Shown piece by piece: positions 35,692 to 45,369 of a DNA stretch of 64,000 nucleotides. This DNA comes from Phycisphaerae bacterium. Lineage in GTDB: Bacteria; Planctomycetota; Phycisphaerae; UBA1845; Fen-1342. A program made the translations under genes and the position numbers. Each line of letters opens with the position of its first letter. The stretch's first letter is position 1. The notes under the pieces are model-generated. The model searched no databases. It worked only from the letters and a program-made list of their open reading frames with translations, and was not told the DNA's origin. Where the stretch lies: NCBI GenBank assembly GCA_022072445.1, contig JAJVHV010000012.1, forward strand, positions 16,897 to 80,896. The letters run 5' to 3'.

Positions 35692-37056
35692 ATGATTGCG
35701 ATCCTGCATCCCGGCCAATGGGCGGTCGTGCTGGCGGCGCTGGCGGCGTCGATGCGTCCGATGCTGGCGGAAGACGACGGCTACAAGCCGCTGGCCAAGG
35801 ACAAGACCATTCTTTACAAGGTGGTGACCAAGTATCAGCCTGAGAAAAGCACAACCGGCAAGCGGCTGGACGTGATCGCCACGAGCGTCAAGATGAAGAA
35901 CATGGGCGACAAGGCCCGCACGATCGTCGTCTGCGTGGCGGGCGAGTCCGAAGCGACCAAGCCCTCCATGGGTCCCAAGAAACTGACGATTGAATTCAAG
36001 GACAACAAGCTCGACTGCTCCGAAAGCGAGCGAGAAAAGAAGCTGCTCGACCGCCGGCTTGGCAACATGGGCTGCCAGAAGGTCGCGCTGGCGAAAAAGG
36101 GCGACGCCGGTGACGAAAAGGAGCTGACGTTCTACTCCGGCGGAACGTCGAGCGATTCGAACAGCGTCGTGAAAGTGGCGCGCCCGCATAAGCCGCTCAG
36201 CGACGGCAAGAACCCGCTCGGCTGGCTCTCCAAGACGATGGTCGGGTTCATTCTGCTGGTGGACGACTCGATCGGCCTGGTGCACTGCTCCGAGTGCTAC
36301 GCCATGGAGCGCATGTTCGTCTTTCCACCCGCCAACGCCGAGAAGTATGTCGTCGACGAAGAGGTGCTCACGTTTGCGGCGCTTGACGCCAAGCCGCTCG
36401 GCCACGTCGCCGCCCGCATGAACCTGCATTCACCGGGAACGCTGACCGCCGACCAGCCCGTGGTCGCCTATTTCGATATCGAACCGGTCAACGTACCTCT
36501 GTCGCCGCCGGAGGAACGCTGGAACTGGTTCGTCGATGCGGCCGGTCCGCAGGAGTTCGAGCTGTTCACAGTCGAGCCGTGGAAGACGCCGACCGCGACG
36601 CTGCACGTCGACTTTCCGAGCGTCATCCGCCGCGATCTGGTGGCCGGCTTCGTCGTCACAGTGCGCCAGCCGCGGCCCGACGGCGTGCCGCGGCCGGACG
36701 ATCCGGTGCTTTTCGAGGACTGGATCGCGCTGCGGCCCCCGCCCGATCAGCTTCACGTGACGGCCTACCCGAGCAACCGTGTCGCGACCGGCGGGCAAAT
36801 CATGCTGGAAGCATCGGTGCAGTCTGGATTCATCGGCGCGCCCGGCCGCGCGGTCGAGTTTCGCGTCCTCACTGGCGACGTGTCGCTGCCGGTCGACGAC
36901 GAGGCCCCTGACGACCGCGTGCTCACGTACTTCACGCACTTCGACGGCCGCTTGAGCGTCGAAGCGACCGGCGGATCGCCCGGGGTGGCGCTGGTTCAGG
37001 CGAAGGAGATCGGCACGGGCATGACGGCCTATGTCGTGCTGGAGGTTGTGCCCTGA
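35692..37056 (+). CDS. Secreted protein of unknown function
   Basis: This 454-aa protein begins with an apolar segment (WAVVLAALAASMRPMLA) that should be cleaved as a signal peptide. Residues 30-160 are Lys/Asp-rich, and a Cys pair occurs in LVHCSECYAMERM. The C-terminal 200 residues have repeated strand patterns (QLHVTAYPSNRVATGGQIML, GRAVEFRVLTGDVSL) typical of immunoglobulin-like folds. I cannot name the family. The ATG at 35692 has GGAGGG 8 bases upstream, which rules out the in-frame extension that overlaps the preceding gene. It follows the PEP-CTERM gene by 56 bp in the same direction. Confidence 0.72.
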   Translation: MIAILHPGQWAVVLAALAASMRPMLAEDDGYKPLAKDKTILYKVVTKYQPEKSTTGKRLDVIATSVKMKNMGDKARTIVVCVAGESEATKPSMGPKKLTIEFKDNKLDCSESEREKKLLDRRLGNMGCQKVALAKKGDAGDEKELTFYSGGTSSDSNSVVKVARPHKPLSDGKNPLGWLSKTMVGFILLVDDSIGLVHCSECYAMERMFVFPPANAEKYVVDEEVLTFAALDAKPLGHVAARMNLHSPGTLTADQPVVAYFDIEPVNVPLSPPEERWNWFVDAAGPQEFELFTVEPWKTPTATLHVDFPSVIRRDLVAGFVVTVRQPRPDGVPRPDDPVLFEDWIALRPPPDQLHVTAYPSNRVATGGQIMLEASVQSGFIGAPGRAVEFRVLTGDVSLPVDDEAPDDRVLTYFTHFDGRLSVEATGGSPGVALVQAKEIGTGMTAYVVLEVVP

Positions 37057-37108
37057 CGTCCGTCCGCCGGCGCGGGGTCACGCGGCTCCTACCGAGGGCG
37101 TCGACGCA

Positions 37109-37136
37109 TCCGAACCCCTCACGCGAGTGAGGAGCC
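37109..37136. repeat. REP-like hairpin, class I
   Basis: CCGAA is followed by CCCCTCAC-GCGA-GTGAGGAG (37115-37134), an 8-base-stem hairpin with one mismatch and a GCGA loop. The arms and flank match the elements at 193-212 and 14158-14177. It sits between two convergent genes. Confidence 0.75.
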
Positions 37137-37207
37137 GGAGGCCCGGCAGGCGTACCGCGCCGGAAACGTCGCCAGGTCGCGGCGGCATCCCCACGTTGCG
37201 GCCCGTG

Positions 37208-40200
37208 CTAAGCGCTCGACTTCAACTCGACGCGAAGCTCCGCGCCGGCCTCGATCGTGACCCAATCGTCGAACTCGACGATCGCGCGCGGGCCGTCGGC
37301 TGCGACGCGAATCTTCTCCTCCCGCCCGTTCAGCGTCGCCGATCCGCCCGTGGCCCGCGTTCCTTCCGCCAGTTCCAGCGCCAGGCGCCGCAAACGCAGC
37401 TTGCCCCACACAATCCGAAGCGACGCCGTCAATCCGCCCGCGGCCCGCGTCTGCTCAAAGCTGCCCCAGCCCTCGGCGGCGACGAAGGCTGCCTTGAATT
37501 TCTCGGGCGAAAGCCGCGGCGTGAAGCCGACGTGTCCGGCGGGGCCGTGATATTCGAACCCGCACGCGGACACGTATGTGCCATAGCTGGACATGGCGCG
37601 GGCGTAGTGACTCGAGCACTCGACCTCGTTCCACGGGTTGCGTCGCGCCGCGTCATGCCGGTCGTGCACCAGCCGCTCCACCGCCAGACCCTCCAGCACC
37701 AGCCCGTCGGCCAGCATCTGCGCCGCGACGTGATGCTCAAAGCCCGTCCAACACTCGTTGAAGTAGCCGGCGGCCCAGCCGTCGCTGCCGGCGCCGGTCG
37801 CCGACTCGGCGCCGCCTCTCGGCCACGTGCACAGCAGCAGCCCGCCCTCGCCGGGCATCGCGTACCAGCGGCCGCCTTTGATGAGCGGGTCGAATCGGCG
37901 GCGATAGACTCCAATGTCGGGTGCGAGGTTGTAGCGATAGAGCGCCCGCAAGGCGCTGACCGTCTGCTCGCGCGGGACGATCCGCTCCAACCCGAGCTGC
38001 TCGGTCCAGAACTGTCCGAGAAGCTGATCGGCGTGGCAGCCGGTCGCCGTCCGGTTGGCTTCTGGATGGGCCGCGTCGTGCAGTTGAATGAAATACTCGC
38101 CGTCGTAGAGCCGCTCCGTCATCGAGCGAGAACCGCGTTCGGCCCGATCACGACACGACGCCGCGAACGCCTCGTCTCCGACCTCGGCGGCCATGGCCGC
38201 GGCGGCGCGGACCGCGGCGATGAAGAGCGAGCTGATCCACGCGATCTGACCCCACCAGGTTGTGTCGAGCGTGTTGTATTGCGGGCCGTCGAGCAATCCG
38301 TCGCCGTCGGTGTCGCGTTCCAGCAGACACTCGGTCGCGCGCCGCACGCGCGGCCAGATCTTCCGCAACATCGAGTCGTCGGCCGACATCTGATGCTCGC
38401 GATAGGCCCGCAGGATCACGCCGGCCTGTCCATCCACGGCCAGCTCGTGGGCGGCCTCGCCGCGGTAATGCACGATGCCGGTCTTCTCGTCGAATTCGGC
38501 GCCGAAATCGACCATTTCGCGCAGCGAGCGTTCGAGCTGCGGGAAGAGCCGGGCTACGGAGTGCGCGTATTGCCACACGTGCGTGCACGTCCCGGCGCAG
38601 CAGTGTGTTCCCTCCCAGGCGTAGAAGCGGCCGCTGTCGAACAGATGGCACGTCGCCGTCGCCAGCGTCGAGGTGTTCGCCATCGTGCGGTCGAGGAACC
38701 AGAGGGGCAGCGTCGAGTCGTACCACGTGTCGCGCCACAGACGCGTGCGGCGCGTCATCTCGTCGGCTTCCGCCGCGATGCGCGCCACCACGGCCAGCGC
38801 GTCCGCGTAGTCCTTCGCGTAATGCCGTCGCAGCGATTCGATGCCGCTGAGAAAGCCCAACTCGGTCCGCAGCGGCATCGGGAAGTGCCAGGCGTAGACG
38901 AATTTCAGTTCGGCGGCCTCTCCCGCCGCCAGCACTGCCTTTCCGGTAACCGTCGCCAGCGGCCGCTCGGGAAACGCGACGCGCGCCTGCTCGGCGTCGC
39001 CGGCGTCGGCAGCAGCGGTGGTGGCGTCTCCCGCGCCCAGCACCGCGACCGCCATGCTGCCGAAATCGGGCTGCTCGCTGAGCACAACGCGGTCGACGCG
39101 CGGTTCGTCGGTCAGAATGATGTCGTCGCAGCCCACGTTCCCCCACCCGCCGCGGTAGCCGTCGACGATCTGAAACTGCGCTTCGCGCCCGGCGAACTCC
39201 CGTACATCCCAGTTCTCCACGCGCATGCGGTTGTTGTTCTGGCCGGTCGCCGTTCGCACCGGCGCCCCGTCGATCAGCAGGTTGACGCAGGTCTGCCCCG
39301 GATGGTTGCCCCCGCCGATGCGAAAGCTCACCCAGTCGCGGCTGAGCACGAACGGCCGGCTCAGCAACGTTCCGATGTGCGTGTCGGGTGCCGTTTCACC
39401 CGCCTGCCGAGTGTCGTGCGAATTGACCACCCATTCGCCCTGCGCGTTGAGATGCGCCTGGTACGCGGCGATGTCGCGCAGGTTCCGCGGGCGGTCGCCA
39501 AACGCAGTTCCCGTAACAGTCCACCCCTCGTACGTACCCTTCTCGAAATCTTCCAACGGCTCGTCCGGCCGCTGTGGGTGCCGCTCCTTGAGCGGCGCCG
39601 GTTCGGCGCTGCACGCGACCGCGGTGAATCCCGGCCGGCGCACGACCTGGTTGACGCGCCTGCCGCGCCCCATTTCCCCGCTGCTGATACACACCGCGTT
39701 GGCCAGCCGCGCCGCAACCTCGACCTCGACGCGCTCCTTCGACGCGTTCCGCACCGTGACGCGCATCAGCGTCGCCGGCAGGGATGAGAACGCCACGTCG
39801 AGCGGCGACAGCGGCGAGAACGCTTCGAGATCGACCTCCACCGGGCAGCGCGCGTCGCGATACCGCACCAGCCCGATCGGCCACTCCCCACGGAACTCGA
39901 CCTCGGCAAAACCGCGCGCGTCGAGCGATCGCTCGTCCGTGCTCTCGCCGGACTTCAGCCGCAACGTCAGCCCCTGCTCCACGGGCGAGGCCACCGCCGC
40001 CGGCGAGGCATAGAGCGGTCCGGCGGTCGAATTCCACTCGTTACTCTGCCGCGTGTTGAACACGTCCCAGTGCCACAGCCGGCCGTCGCCCGACAAATAG
40101 AGCTGTCCGCAGCAAATTCCGCCGACCGGAAAACCGATCCACGAAAGCTCGTGCCGCGACGCGCGGTAGACGCGCGGCTCGCCCCGTTCGAACAACGAGC

Positions 40201-40432
40201 GCACCCACGCCGCGTCCCACTTCTTGTCGGCGGGAATCGGAAATCCATCTCCCGAAGCGACGAAGGGGCCGGCAATCGCGCCGGCGGGGCGCAATCCGCC
40301 GGCGGAGGCGAGCAACAGTCCGGTTGACGCGATGAAGTCGCGCCGCGAAGTTCCAACGCCGGTAGACGCGGGGCCGCAGCCGCAGCCCGGACTGTCACAC
40401 GATCCGATGGGGCGAGTCGGGGTCGGGTCCAT
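37208..40432 (-). CDS. GH116-family glycoside hydrolase (glucosylceramidase-like), Tat-exported
   Basis: The 1074-aa enzyme probably removes beta-linked glucose or xylose from glycans or glycolipids. A twin-arginine signal is present (TSRRDFIASTGLLLASAGG, residues about 28-46), preceded by a Cys-rich start (CDSPGCGCGP). The N-terminal GH116 domain contains GFPVGGICCGQLYLSGDG. A carbohydrate-binding-like insert (about 290-440; DFEKGTYEGWTVTGTAFGD) follows. The catalytic (alpha/alpha)6 barrel has the nucleophile region YAWEGTHCCAGTCTHVWQYA (about 605) and the acid/base region GPQYNTLDTTWWGQ (about 720). The start has no Shine-Dalgarno but TACACT lies 6 bases upstream. A carbohydrate-type esterase gene is divergent, 69 bp away. 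Confidence 0.88.
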   Translation of the reverse strand: MDPTPTRPIGSCDSPGCGCGPASTGVGTSRRDFIASTGLLLASAGGLRPAGAIAGPFVASGDGFPIPADKKWDAAWVRSLFERGEPRVYRASRHELSWIGFPVGGICCGQLYLSGDGRLWHWDVFNTRQSNEWNSTAGPLYASPAAVASPVEQGLTLRLKSGESTDERSLDARGFAEVEFRGEWPIGLVRYRDARCPVEVDLEAFSPLSPLDVAFSSLPATLMRVTVRNASKERVEVEVAARLANAVCISSGEMGRGRRVNQVVRRPGFTAVACSAEPAPLKERHPQRPDEPLEDFEKGTYEGWTVTGTAFGDRPRNLRDIAAYQAHLNAQGEWVVNSHDTRQAGETAPDTHIGTLLSRPFVLSRDWVSFRIGGGNHPGQTCVNLLIDGAPVRTATGQNNNRMRVENWDVREFAGREAQFQIVDGYRGGWGNVGCDDIILTDEPRVDRVVLSEQPDFGSMAVAVLGAGDATTAAADAGDAEQARVAFPERPLATVTGKAVLAAGEAAELKFVYAWHFPMPLRTELGFLSGIESLRRHYAKDYADALAVVARIAAEADEMTRRTRLWRDTWYDSTLPLWFLDRTMANTSTLATATCHLFDSGRFYAWEGTHCCAGTCTHVWQYAHSVARLFPQLERSLREMVDFGAEFDEKTGIVHYRGEAAHELAVDGQAGVILRAYREHQMSADDSMLRKIWPRVRRATECLLERDTDGDGLLDGPQYNTLDTTWWGQIAWISSLFIAAVRAAAAMAAEVGDEAFAASCRDRAERGSRSMTERLYDGEYFIQLHDAAHPEANRTATGCHADQLLGQFWTEQLGLERIVPREQTVSALRALYRYNLAPDIGVYRRRFDPLIKGGRWYAMPGEGGLLLCTWPRGGAESATGAGSDGWAAGYFNECWTGFEHHVAAQMLADGLVLEGLAVERLVHDRHDAARRNPWNEVECSSHYARAMSSYGTYVSACGFEYHGPAGHVGFTPRLSPEKFKAAFVAAEGWGSFEQTRAAGGLTASLRIVWGKLRLRRLALELAEGTRATGGSATLNGREEKIRVAADGPRAIVEFDDWVTIEAGAELRVELKSSA

Positions 40433-40438
40433 GCCGGG

Positions 40439-40444
40439 AGTGTA
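40439..40444 (-). promoter_or_regulatory. -10 element abutting the GH116 start (leaderless candidate)
   Basis: Minus-strand TACACT is followed by CCCGGC and then the ATG, the same arrangement (even the same spacer) as before the gene at 13037. Confidence 0.5.
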
Positions 40445-40501
40445 CCATGTGAGTCGCCGGCGCACCCGGCCACGATGGGCGCCGCGCACGAGGATTCCGC
40501 G

Positions 40502-41554
40502 ATGACGCGCACCAACCGTGCGGTGAGAACCGCATCCACAAGCCGGCACTCGTCTTTCGCACGCCTCCGAGGGTGCTGGCTGCTCATCGCCGCAACGCTC
40601 GCTCTGTGCGCCGGCAGCGCCGACGACCGCCGCGAATGCCGCTTCGCCGCGACCGAGCCGGCCGCCGCTGAAGCATGGCAGCGCACTACCCGCCAAACGC
40701 TCTTCGATCTGCTCAAGCTGGCGGACCTGCACAAGTCCAACGCCCCGCGCGACCGCCGCACTCCCGGCCTGCCGCTGAACGCCAAGACGCTCGACGCACG
40801 GCGTGAGGAAAACCACACGCGGTTCGAGATCGAGTTCGACTCGACGCCGACGCGCCGCATCCGCGCTGTCGTGACAATCCCGGCCGCCACGGCGACACGT
40901 CCAGCGGTCGGCTTTCCCGCGGTCGTCTGCATCCACGGCCACGGCGGGAACGCCGACGTCGTTTACGACACGGGCAGCATCTACCACGGATTCGCCCGCG
41001 CGTTGGCCGACTCGGGCTATGTGACGATTTCGGCCGCCGTGGGGCAGCACCAGGTGTACGAGCCGGGACGGACGCTGATGGGAGAGCGGCTCTGGGACGT
41101 GATGCGCTGCGTTGACTACCTGACCACGCGCGACGACGTGGATGCCGCGCGCCTGGGCTGTGCCGGGCTCTCGCTGGGCGGAGAAATGGCCATGTGGCTC
41201 GGGGCCATGGACCCGCGCATGCGCGTGACTGTCAGCTCCGGCTTTCTGACGACCGTGGCCAACATGCGCCGCGGGCATTGCCCGTGCTGGGAGTTCGACG
41301 GCCTGACGGCGCGCTTCGACTTCGCCGATATCTACAGCCTGACCGCGCCGCGCGCCCTGCTGTGCCAGATCGGCGAGTTGGAGCGCGCCCCGGGCGGCTT
41401 CCCCGTCGACCTGGCCCGCCCGGCGATGGAGGAGATTCGCGCCTGCTACCGCGTCTTCGGTTCCGCCGACCGCGCCGTGCTGCGCATCCACCCGCGCGGC
41501 CACGAGTTTGAAAACGACTCGGCGCTCGAATTCATCGCCGGCGCGCTGCGCTGA
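40502..41554 (+). CDS. Secreted alpha/beta hydrolase (acetyl-xylan-esterase-like)
   Basis: The 350-aa protein has an N-terminal apolar signal (GCWLLIAATLALCAGSA) and an alpha/beta-hydrolase fold. The oxyanion region is PAVVCIHGHGGNAD and the nucleophile elbow GLSLGGEMAMW (Ser near residue 225). The C-terminal HPRGHEFENDS should supply the catalytic His. The family includes carbohydrate and dienelactone esterases; substrate unknown. It is divergent from the GH116 gene, so the pair may act together on a substituted glycan. GAGGA precedes the ATG by about 8 bases. Confidence 0.82.
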   Translation: MTRTNRAVRTASTSRHSSFARLRGCWLLIAATLALCAGSADDRRECRFAATEPAAAEAWQRTTRQTLFDLLKLADLHKSNAPRDRRTPGLPLNAKTLDARREENHTRFEIEFDSTPTRRIRAVVTIPAATATRPAVGFPAVVCIHGHGGNADVVYDTGSIYHGFARALADSGYVTISAAVGQHQVYEPGRTLMGERLWDVMRCVDYLTTRDDVDAARLGCAGLSLGGEMAMWLGAMDPRMRVTVSSGFLTTVANMRRGHCPCWEFDGLTARFDFADIYSLTAPRALLCQIGELERAPGGFPVDLARPAMEEIRACYRVFGSADRAVLRIHPRGHEFENDSALEFIAGALR

Positions 41555-41617
41555 TTCTCAATCCGCTGCGTGTTCTCTTGCGACCGCGCACGAGTTTCCA
41601 GAAATCAAACGCGCGTA

Positions 41618-41645
41618 TTGACGCGTTCACACGAAGCTGTAATCT
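41618..41645 (+). promoter_or_regulatory. Sigma70-like promoter of the beta-helix gene
   Basis: TTGACG (41618-41623) and TAATCT (41640-41645) are 16 bp apart; a TG precedes the -10. The leader to ATG 41713 would be about 60 bases. This is one of the best -35/-10 pairs in the window. Confidence 0.45.
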
Positions 41646-41712
41646 ATTCGCATCGGGTCGAATTTCATTTCACCGGCGCTAGCCTAGCGCATTGCCCGAA
41701 AGCGAGGAATCG

Positions 41713-44700
41713 ATGGTCACGGGACACGACGGCGGGTCGGGGGAATGTCGTTCAATTGATGACAGAAGTGCACGAAGGGGCAGACCGCCCCACCCGGGCA
41801 GCAACAACCGGCGGCGGTCGCTCACGTGTCTTACACTGATCGTCGCGGCGGCGACCTCACCGGCCGCGGCCGATGAGTGGTACGGAACCCTGCAAACGGC
41901 CGATTGGTACGACTTCTACTTGATCCCCTGCGAACCGGCGTGCGGATGGCTGTGCATCACCAATTGGAGTGTGCTTCCCACGGTTGACTGCGACTTCCCG
42001 CTCCCGGTCGATAGTGCAGTCATCCCATCCGGATACTCCGTTGATCTCTCCGAGCCCGCGATCGTGCTCTACCTCGATTGCGCGGGCGACCTGACGCTTC
42101 GTGGCGACCTGACGGTCCTACTGGATTCGCAGTTCAGCGGCGATCTCACCTGGCGGAACGGACATATCGATGCGAGCGACGCAACGGTTTCAAGCAGCGA
42201 TCTTGTCGAGCTGATATCCGACGAGACCAAGTGGCTCGACAACGCGGTGTTTCAGAATGACGGCTTCGTCTTGTGGTTGGACGGCGGTAATCTCGAATTC
42301 CACGACTCGACGTTCGAAAACAACGGAACGTTTGACATTCACAACGACCAATCACTCTTCGGAACGAATGCAATCTTTGACAATAACGGAGTGCTCCAAA
42401 AGGTCGGTGGCGGTGGCACCACGTACTTAGCCAACGATCTTGAGTTCAATAACCTCGGAGTGGTGAATGTCGCTGCCGGCCGGCTTGAGGTTCAGGGTGG
42501 TGGATCGGCTGGCGGGTCCTTTCAAGTCGGACAGGCGAGTTCCGTCGATATCGTCACTTCGCCATATACATTCGCCGACGGCGCCTCGCAAACTGGGGCG
42601 GGCGTTCTCAGGATCGCGGGTACGACCGCGACGTGCCAGGGTGCGATGTCGGCCGCGAACATGCAGCTCGACGGATGCACGTTTCGGCTCGGCGCGCTCA
42701 CCGTTTCGAATGCGCTGCGCCTCACTGGTGACACGGGAAACACGCTCGACGCCTCGCAGATCGTCAGTCTGGGCGGCGGCGAATGGTCGGGGCTGGGCGA
42801 CGTTACGATGCAGTCCTCCGCGGTCCTGGAAAACCGCGGGACCTTCGACATCATGAATGATCAGACGGTGCTGAATGGTCCGCTCGGTTCAGTCATTCGA
42901 AATCTCGGCCTTTTGCGCAAGTCTGGCGGGCCCGGCGTGACTACCATATCCATCCGTACCGGCTTGGAAAACTCCGGCGATATCGCGGTGAATCAGGGCT
43001 CGATTCTCACGCTGGGCGGCGGGTGGAGCAGCGGCCCATTTTCACTCTCGGATGGCGCCGCCTTCGAGATCAACGCGACGACCTTCACGCTTTTGCCGGG
43101 GGCAGGCGTGACAGGCGGCGGGTACTTTCGTCTCCGGGATGGCGTCACGCTTTCGGTGGACGCCGACGTGATAGCCGAGAATGTCGAGGTGGCGTCACAG
43201 ATCGCTGGTGGCACAATCGGAGGTACGGGCAAGCTCACCGTTACAAGTCATTGGAATCTGCTCGGGGACGCAACCAAAGCGCTGCGAACGCCCGTCCTGG
43301 TGAACCAGGGCCGCGCAGTGTGGAGCGGTGGCGGCGACATCTCATTTTTCTCAACGTCGCCGTTCGCCAATGAGGGCATATTCGAAGTTCAGAACGATCG
43401 CACCTTCCAAGGGACCGCCGGAGTTGCCTTCGAGAACATCGGCACGTTTCGCAAGTCGGCGGGGGACGGTGAGACGACGATTCTCGGCGCACCATTCAAC
43501 AACTCCGGGCTTGTCGAGCTCCAGCGCGGGACGCTGAAGCTACGCGGAGGCGGCTCCGCCATCGGACGCTTTGAACTCGCTGCGGGAACGACCTTGCACA
43601 TTGCCCAGGGTGACTACACGCTAAACATCGGGAGCGCAGCTATCGGCGACGGCTACGTCCGTGTGCAGGGCGCAACCCTCAACGTCCCCGGGGCGGCTCG
43701 GGCCGACAACGTCGACATGTTCAGTCAGCTCATCGTCGATGGTACACTGACGAGCGCTGATCACTTCATCTGGAACGGTTCACCGCTCAACGGCGATGGA
43801 ATGCTCCTGCTCGAGCCGCAGAGCATGATGGACATTACCGGGTCGGCCAATCGAAACCTCAATATCGCATTGCTGCGCACCGAAGGACAGACGAATTGGA
43901 CCGCGACTGGGACCGTGTCAATGGCACAGGACGCCGTCTGGGAAAACTCCGGTACGCTCGACGTTTACTCGGACGCCGCAGTCCCATGGGGTGGGGGATC
44001 GCCGCGCATCGACAACTCAGGGACGTTTCGGAAACTCGGCGGTTCGGGCATCAAGTCGATCCACGTCGCGTTCAACAACAGTGGGATCGTCGAGATGTCG
44101 TCGGGAACGCTTGACCTTCATGGTGGCACGAGCAGCGGATTGTTCACGCTTGGCGACGGTACACTCCTTCAATGGGGCGCGAACTCGTCTCTTGAGGACG
44201 GAGCATTGATTCAGGGTGTTGGCTACGCAAAGACCGCGGGAAATAGACCAACCATCAATGGCGCTGTTTCGATCGAACACGCGGACATCAACGGGTTGTC
44301 CGTAAATGGCACACTGACAGTCGACGCGCATGCGATCGGTGGGATTGGAACGCTCACGGGACCCGGCACGTTGCGGATCGCCCCGGCCGCATCGATGGAG
44401 ATTGTCGGCAGCGGATCACTTAATCTCCCTCTGTTCGACAACGCGGGAATGATCACTTGGACCGGAACAGGCTCGCTCACCATGAACTCGACTGCGGTGT
44501 GGCGTAATCGCGGAACCATCGAAGCGTATACGGACGCCGCTGTGCCGCGCGGCAGCGGCACGCCGCGCATTGAGAATGAGGGCGCATTCCGCAAGCTCGG
44601 CGGCTCCGGCACCAAGACAATTTACGTGGCCTTCAGCAACACCGGAGAGATCGAGGTGGCGGCCGGAACGCTGCGCGTCGGCGTCGACCAATTGGTGAGC

Positions 44701-45315
44701 GGCGTCCTGACCGCCGGAACATGGCTGGTACGCGATAACGCCACACTTGACCTCAGCAATTCGCAGAACATCACGACGAATCGCGGCGTTGTCGTGCTTG
44801 ATGGTCCGACCTCGAGCTTTCCGCGCTGTGACTCGCTTCGCACCAACGAAGGAACCTTCGTACTCGATCATGGGCGCACGTTCGCCAGCGCGACTGCGTG
44901 GACGAACAGCGGCGTATTGACAGTGGGTGCCGGAGGTTCTCGCCTGGACATCGGCTCAAACCAGTCATTCGATCAGATGACCAACGGCAGGCTGGATGTA
45001 CACGTAGCCGGAGCCGGCGCGGGCGAAAACGGCGTTGTCCAGGTGTCCGGAACGGCGACCCTCGCTGGTCGGCTCACTGTGACCATGGTCGACGGCTTTG
45101 TCGCGACGGCAGGCGATCAATTCACAATCCTCACCGCTGCTGCGATCAGTGGCGTGTTCAGCGAGATTGATGCCGTCGGACTGCCGGCGAAGCTCCAACT
45201 TGCGGTGAGCTACTCGAACACCGCGGTTGTGGTCAGCGTCGAGTCGCGGTCCGACGGCGGGCCAACGGGCGACGAGCAGAACAATGGCAGCATGCGCCGA
45301 CTATCGCCGCCGTAA
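41713..45315 (+). CDS. Large secreted beta-helix repeat protein
   Basis: This roughly 1200-aa protein has a late signal peptide (TCLTLIVAAATSPAAA) behind a polar N-terminal tail. It then consists mostly of degenerate repeats with patterns such as VFQNDGFVLWLDGGNLEFHD and FNNSGLVELQRGTLKLRGG: the N-x-G and G-T-L-x-L-x-G turns expected for a right-handed beta-helix. The C-terminal 130 residues (LAGRLTVTMVDGFVATAGDQ, FTILTAAAISGVF) look like the cap region seen in autotransporter/PEP-CTERM-like passengers, but no beta-barrel or sorting signal follows. Base composition is clearly less GC-rich than its neighbours, suggesting transfer. ATG 41713 is preferred to TTG 41692 because of GAGGA upstream. 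Confidence 0.75.
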   Translation: MVTGHDGGSGECRSIDDRSARRGRPPHPGSNNRRRSLTCLTLIVAAATSPAAADEWYGTLQTADWYDFYLIPCEPACGWLCITNWSVLPTVDCDFPLPVDSAVIPSGYSVDLSEPAIVLYLDCAGDLTLRGDLTVLLDSQFSGDLTWRNGHIDASDATVSSSDLVELISDETKWLDNAVFQNDGFVLWLDGGNLEFHDSTFENNGTFDIHNDQSLFGTNAIFDNNGVLQKVGGGGTTYLANDLEFNNLGVVNVAAGRLEVQGGGSAGGSFQVGQASSVDIVTSPYTFADGASQTGAGVLRIAGTTATCQGAMSAANMQLDGCTFRLGALTVSNALRLTGDTGNTLDASQIVSLGGGEWSGLGDVTMQSSAVLENRGTFDIMNDQTVLNGPLGSVIRNLGLLRKSGGPGVTTISIRTGLENSGDIAVNQGSILTLGGGWSSGPFSLSDGAAFEINATTFTLLPGAGVTGGGYFRLRDGVTLSVDADVIAENVEVASQIAGGTIGGTGKLTVTSHWNLLGDATKALRTPVLVNQGRAVWSGGGDISFFSTSPFANEGIFEVQNDRTFQGTAGVAFENIGTFRKSAGDGETTILGAPFNNSGLVELQRGTLKLRGGGSAIGRFELAAGTTLHIAQGDYTLNIGSAAIGDGYVRVQGATLNVPGAARADNVDMFSQLIVDGTLTSADHFIWNGSPLNGDGMLLLEPQSMMDITGSANRNLNIALLRTEGQTNWTATGTVSMAQDAVWENSGTLDVYSDAAVPWGGGSPRIDNSGTFRKLGGSGIKSIHVAFNNSGIVEMSSGTLDLHGGTSSGLFTLGDGTLLQWGANSSLEDGALIQGVGYAKTAGNRPTINGAVSIEHADINGLSVNGTLTVDAHAIGGIGTLTGPGTLRIAPAASMEIVGSGSLNLPLFDNAGMITWTGTGSLTMNSTAVWRNRGTIEAYTDAAVPRGSGTPRIENEGAFRKLGGSGTKTIYVAFSNTGEIEVAAGTLRVGVDQLVSGVLTAGTWLVRDNATLDLSNSQNITTNRGVVVLDGPTSSFPRCDSLRTNEGTFVLDHGRTFASATAWTNSGVLTVGAGGSRLDIGSNQSFDQMTNGRLDVHVAGAGAGENGVVQVSGTATLAGRLTVTMVDGFVATAGDQFTILTAAAISGVFSEIDAVGLPAKLQLAVSYSNTAVVVSVESRSDGGPTGDEQNNGSMRRLSPP

Positions 45316-45369
45316 GTGCCGTTGCCCCTTGCGAGAATCGGCTGCCTCGTTGAGGCCTCGCCGGCACGC

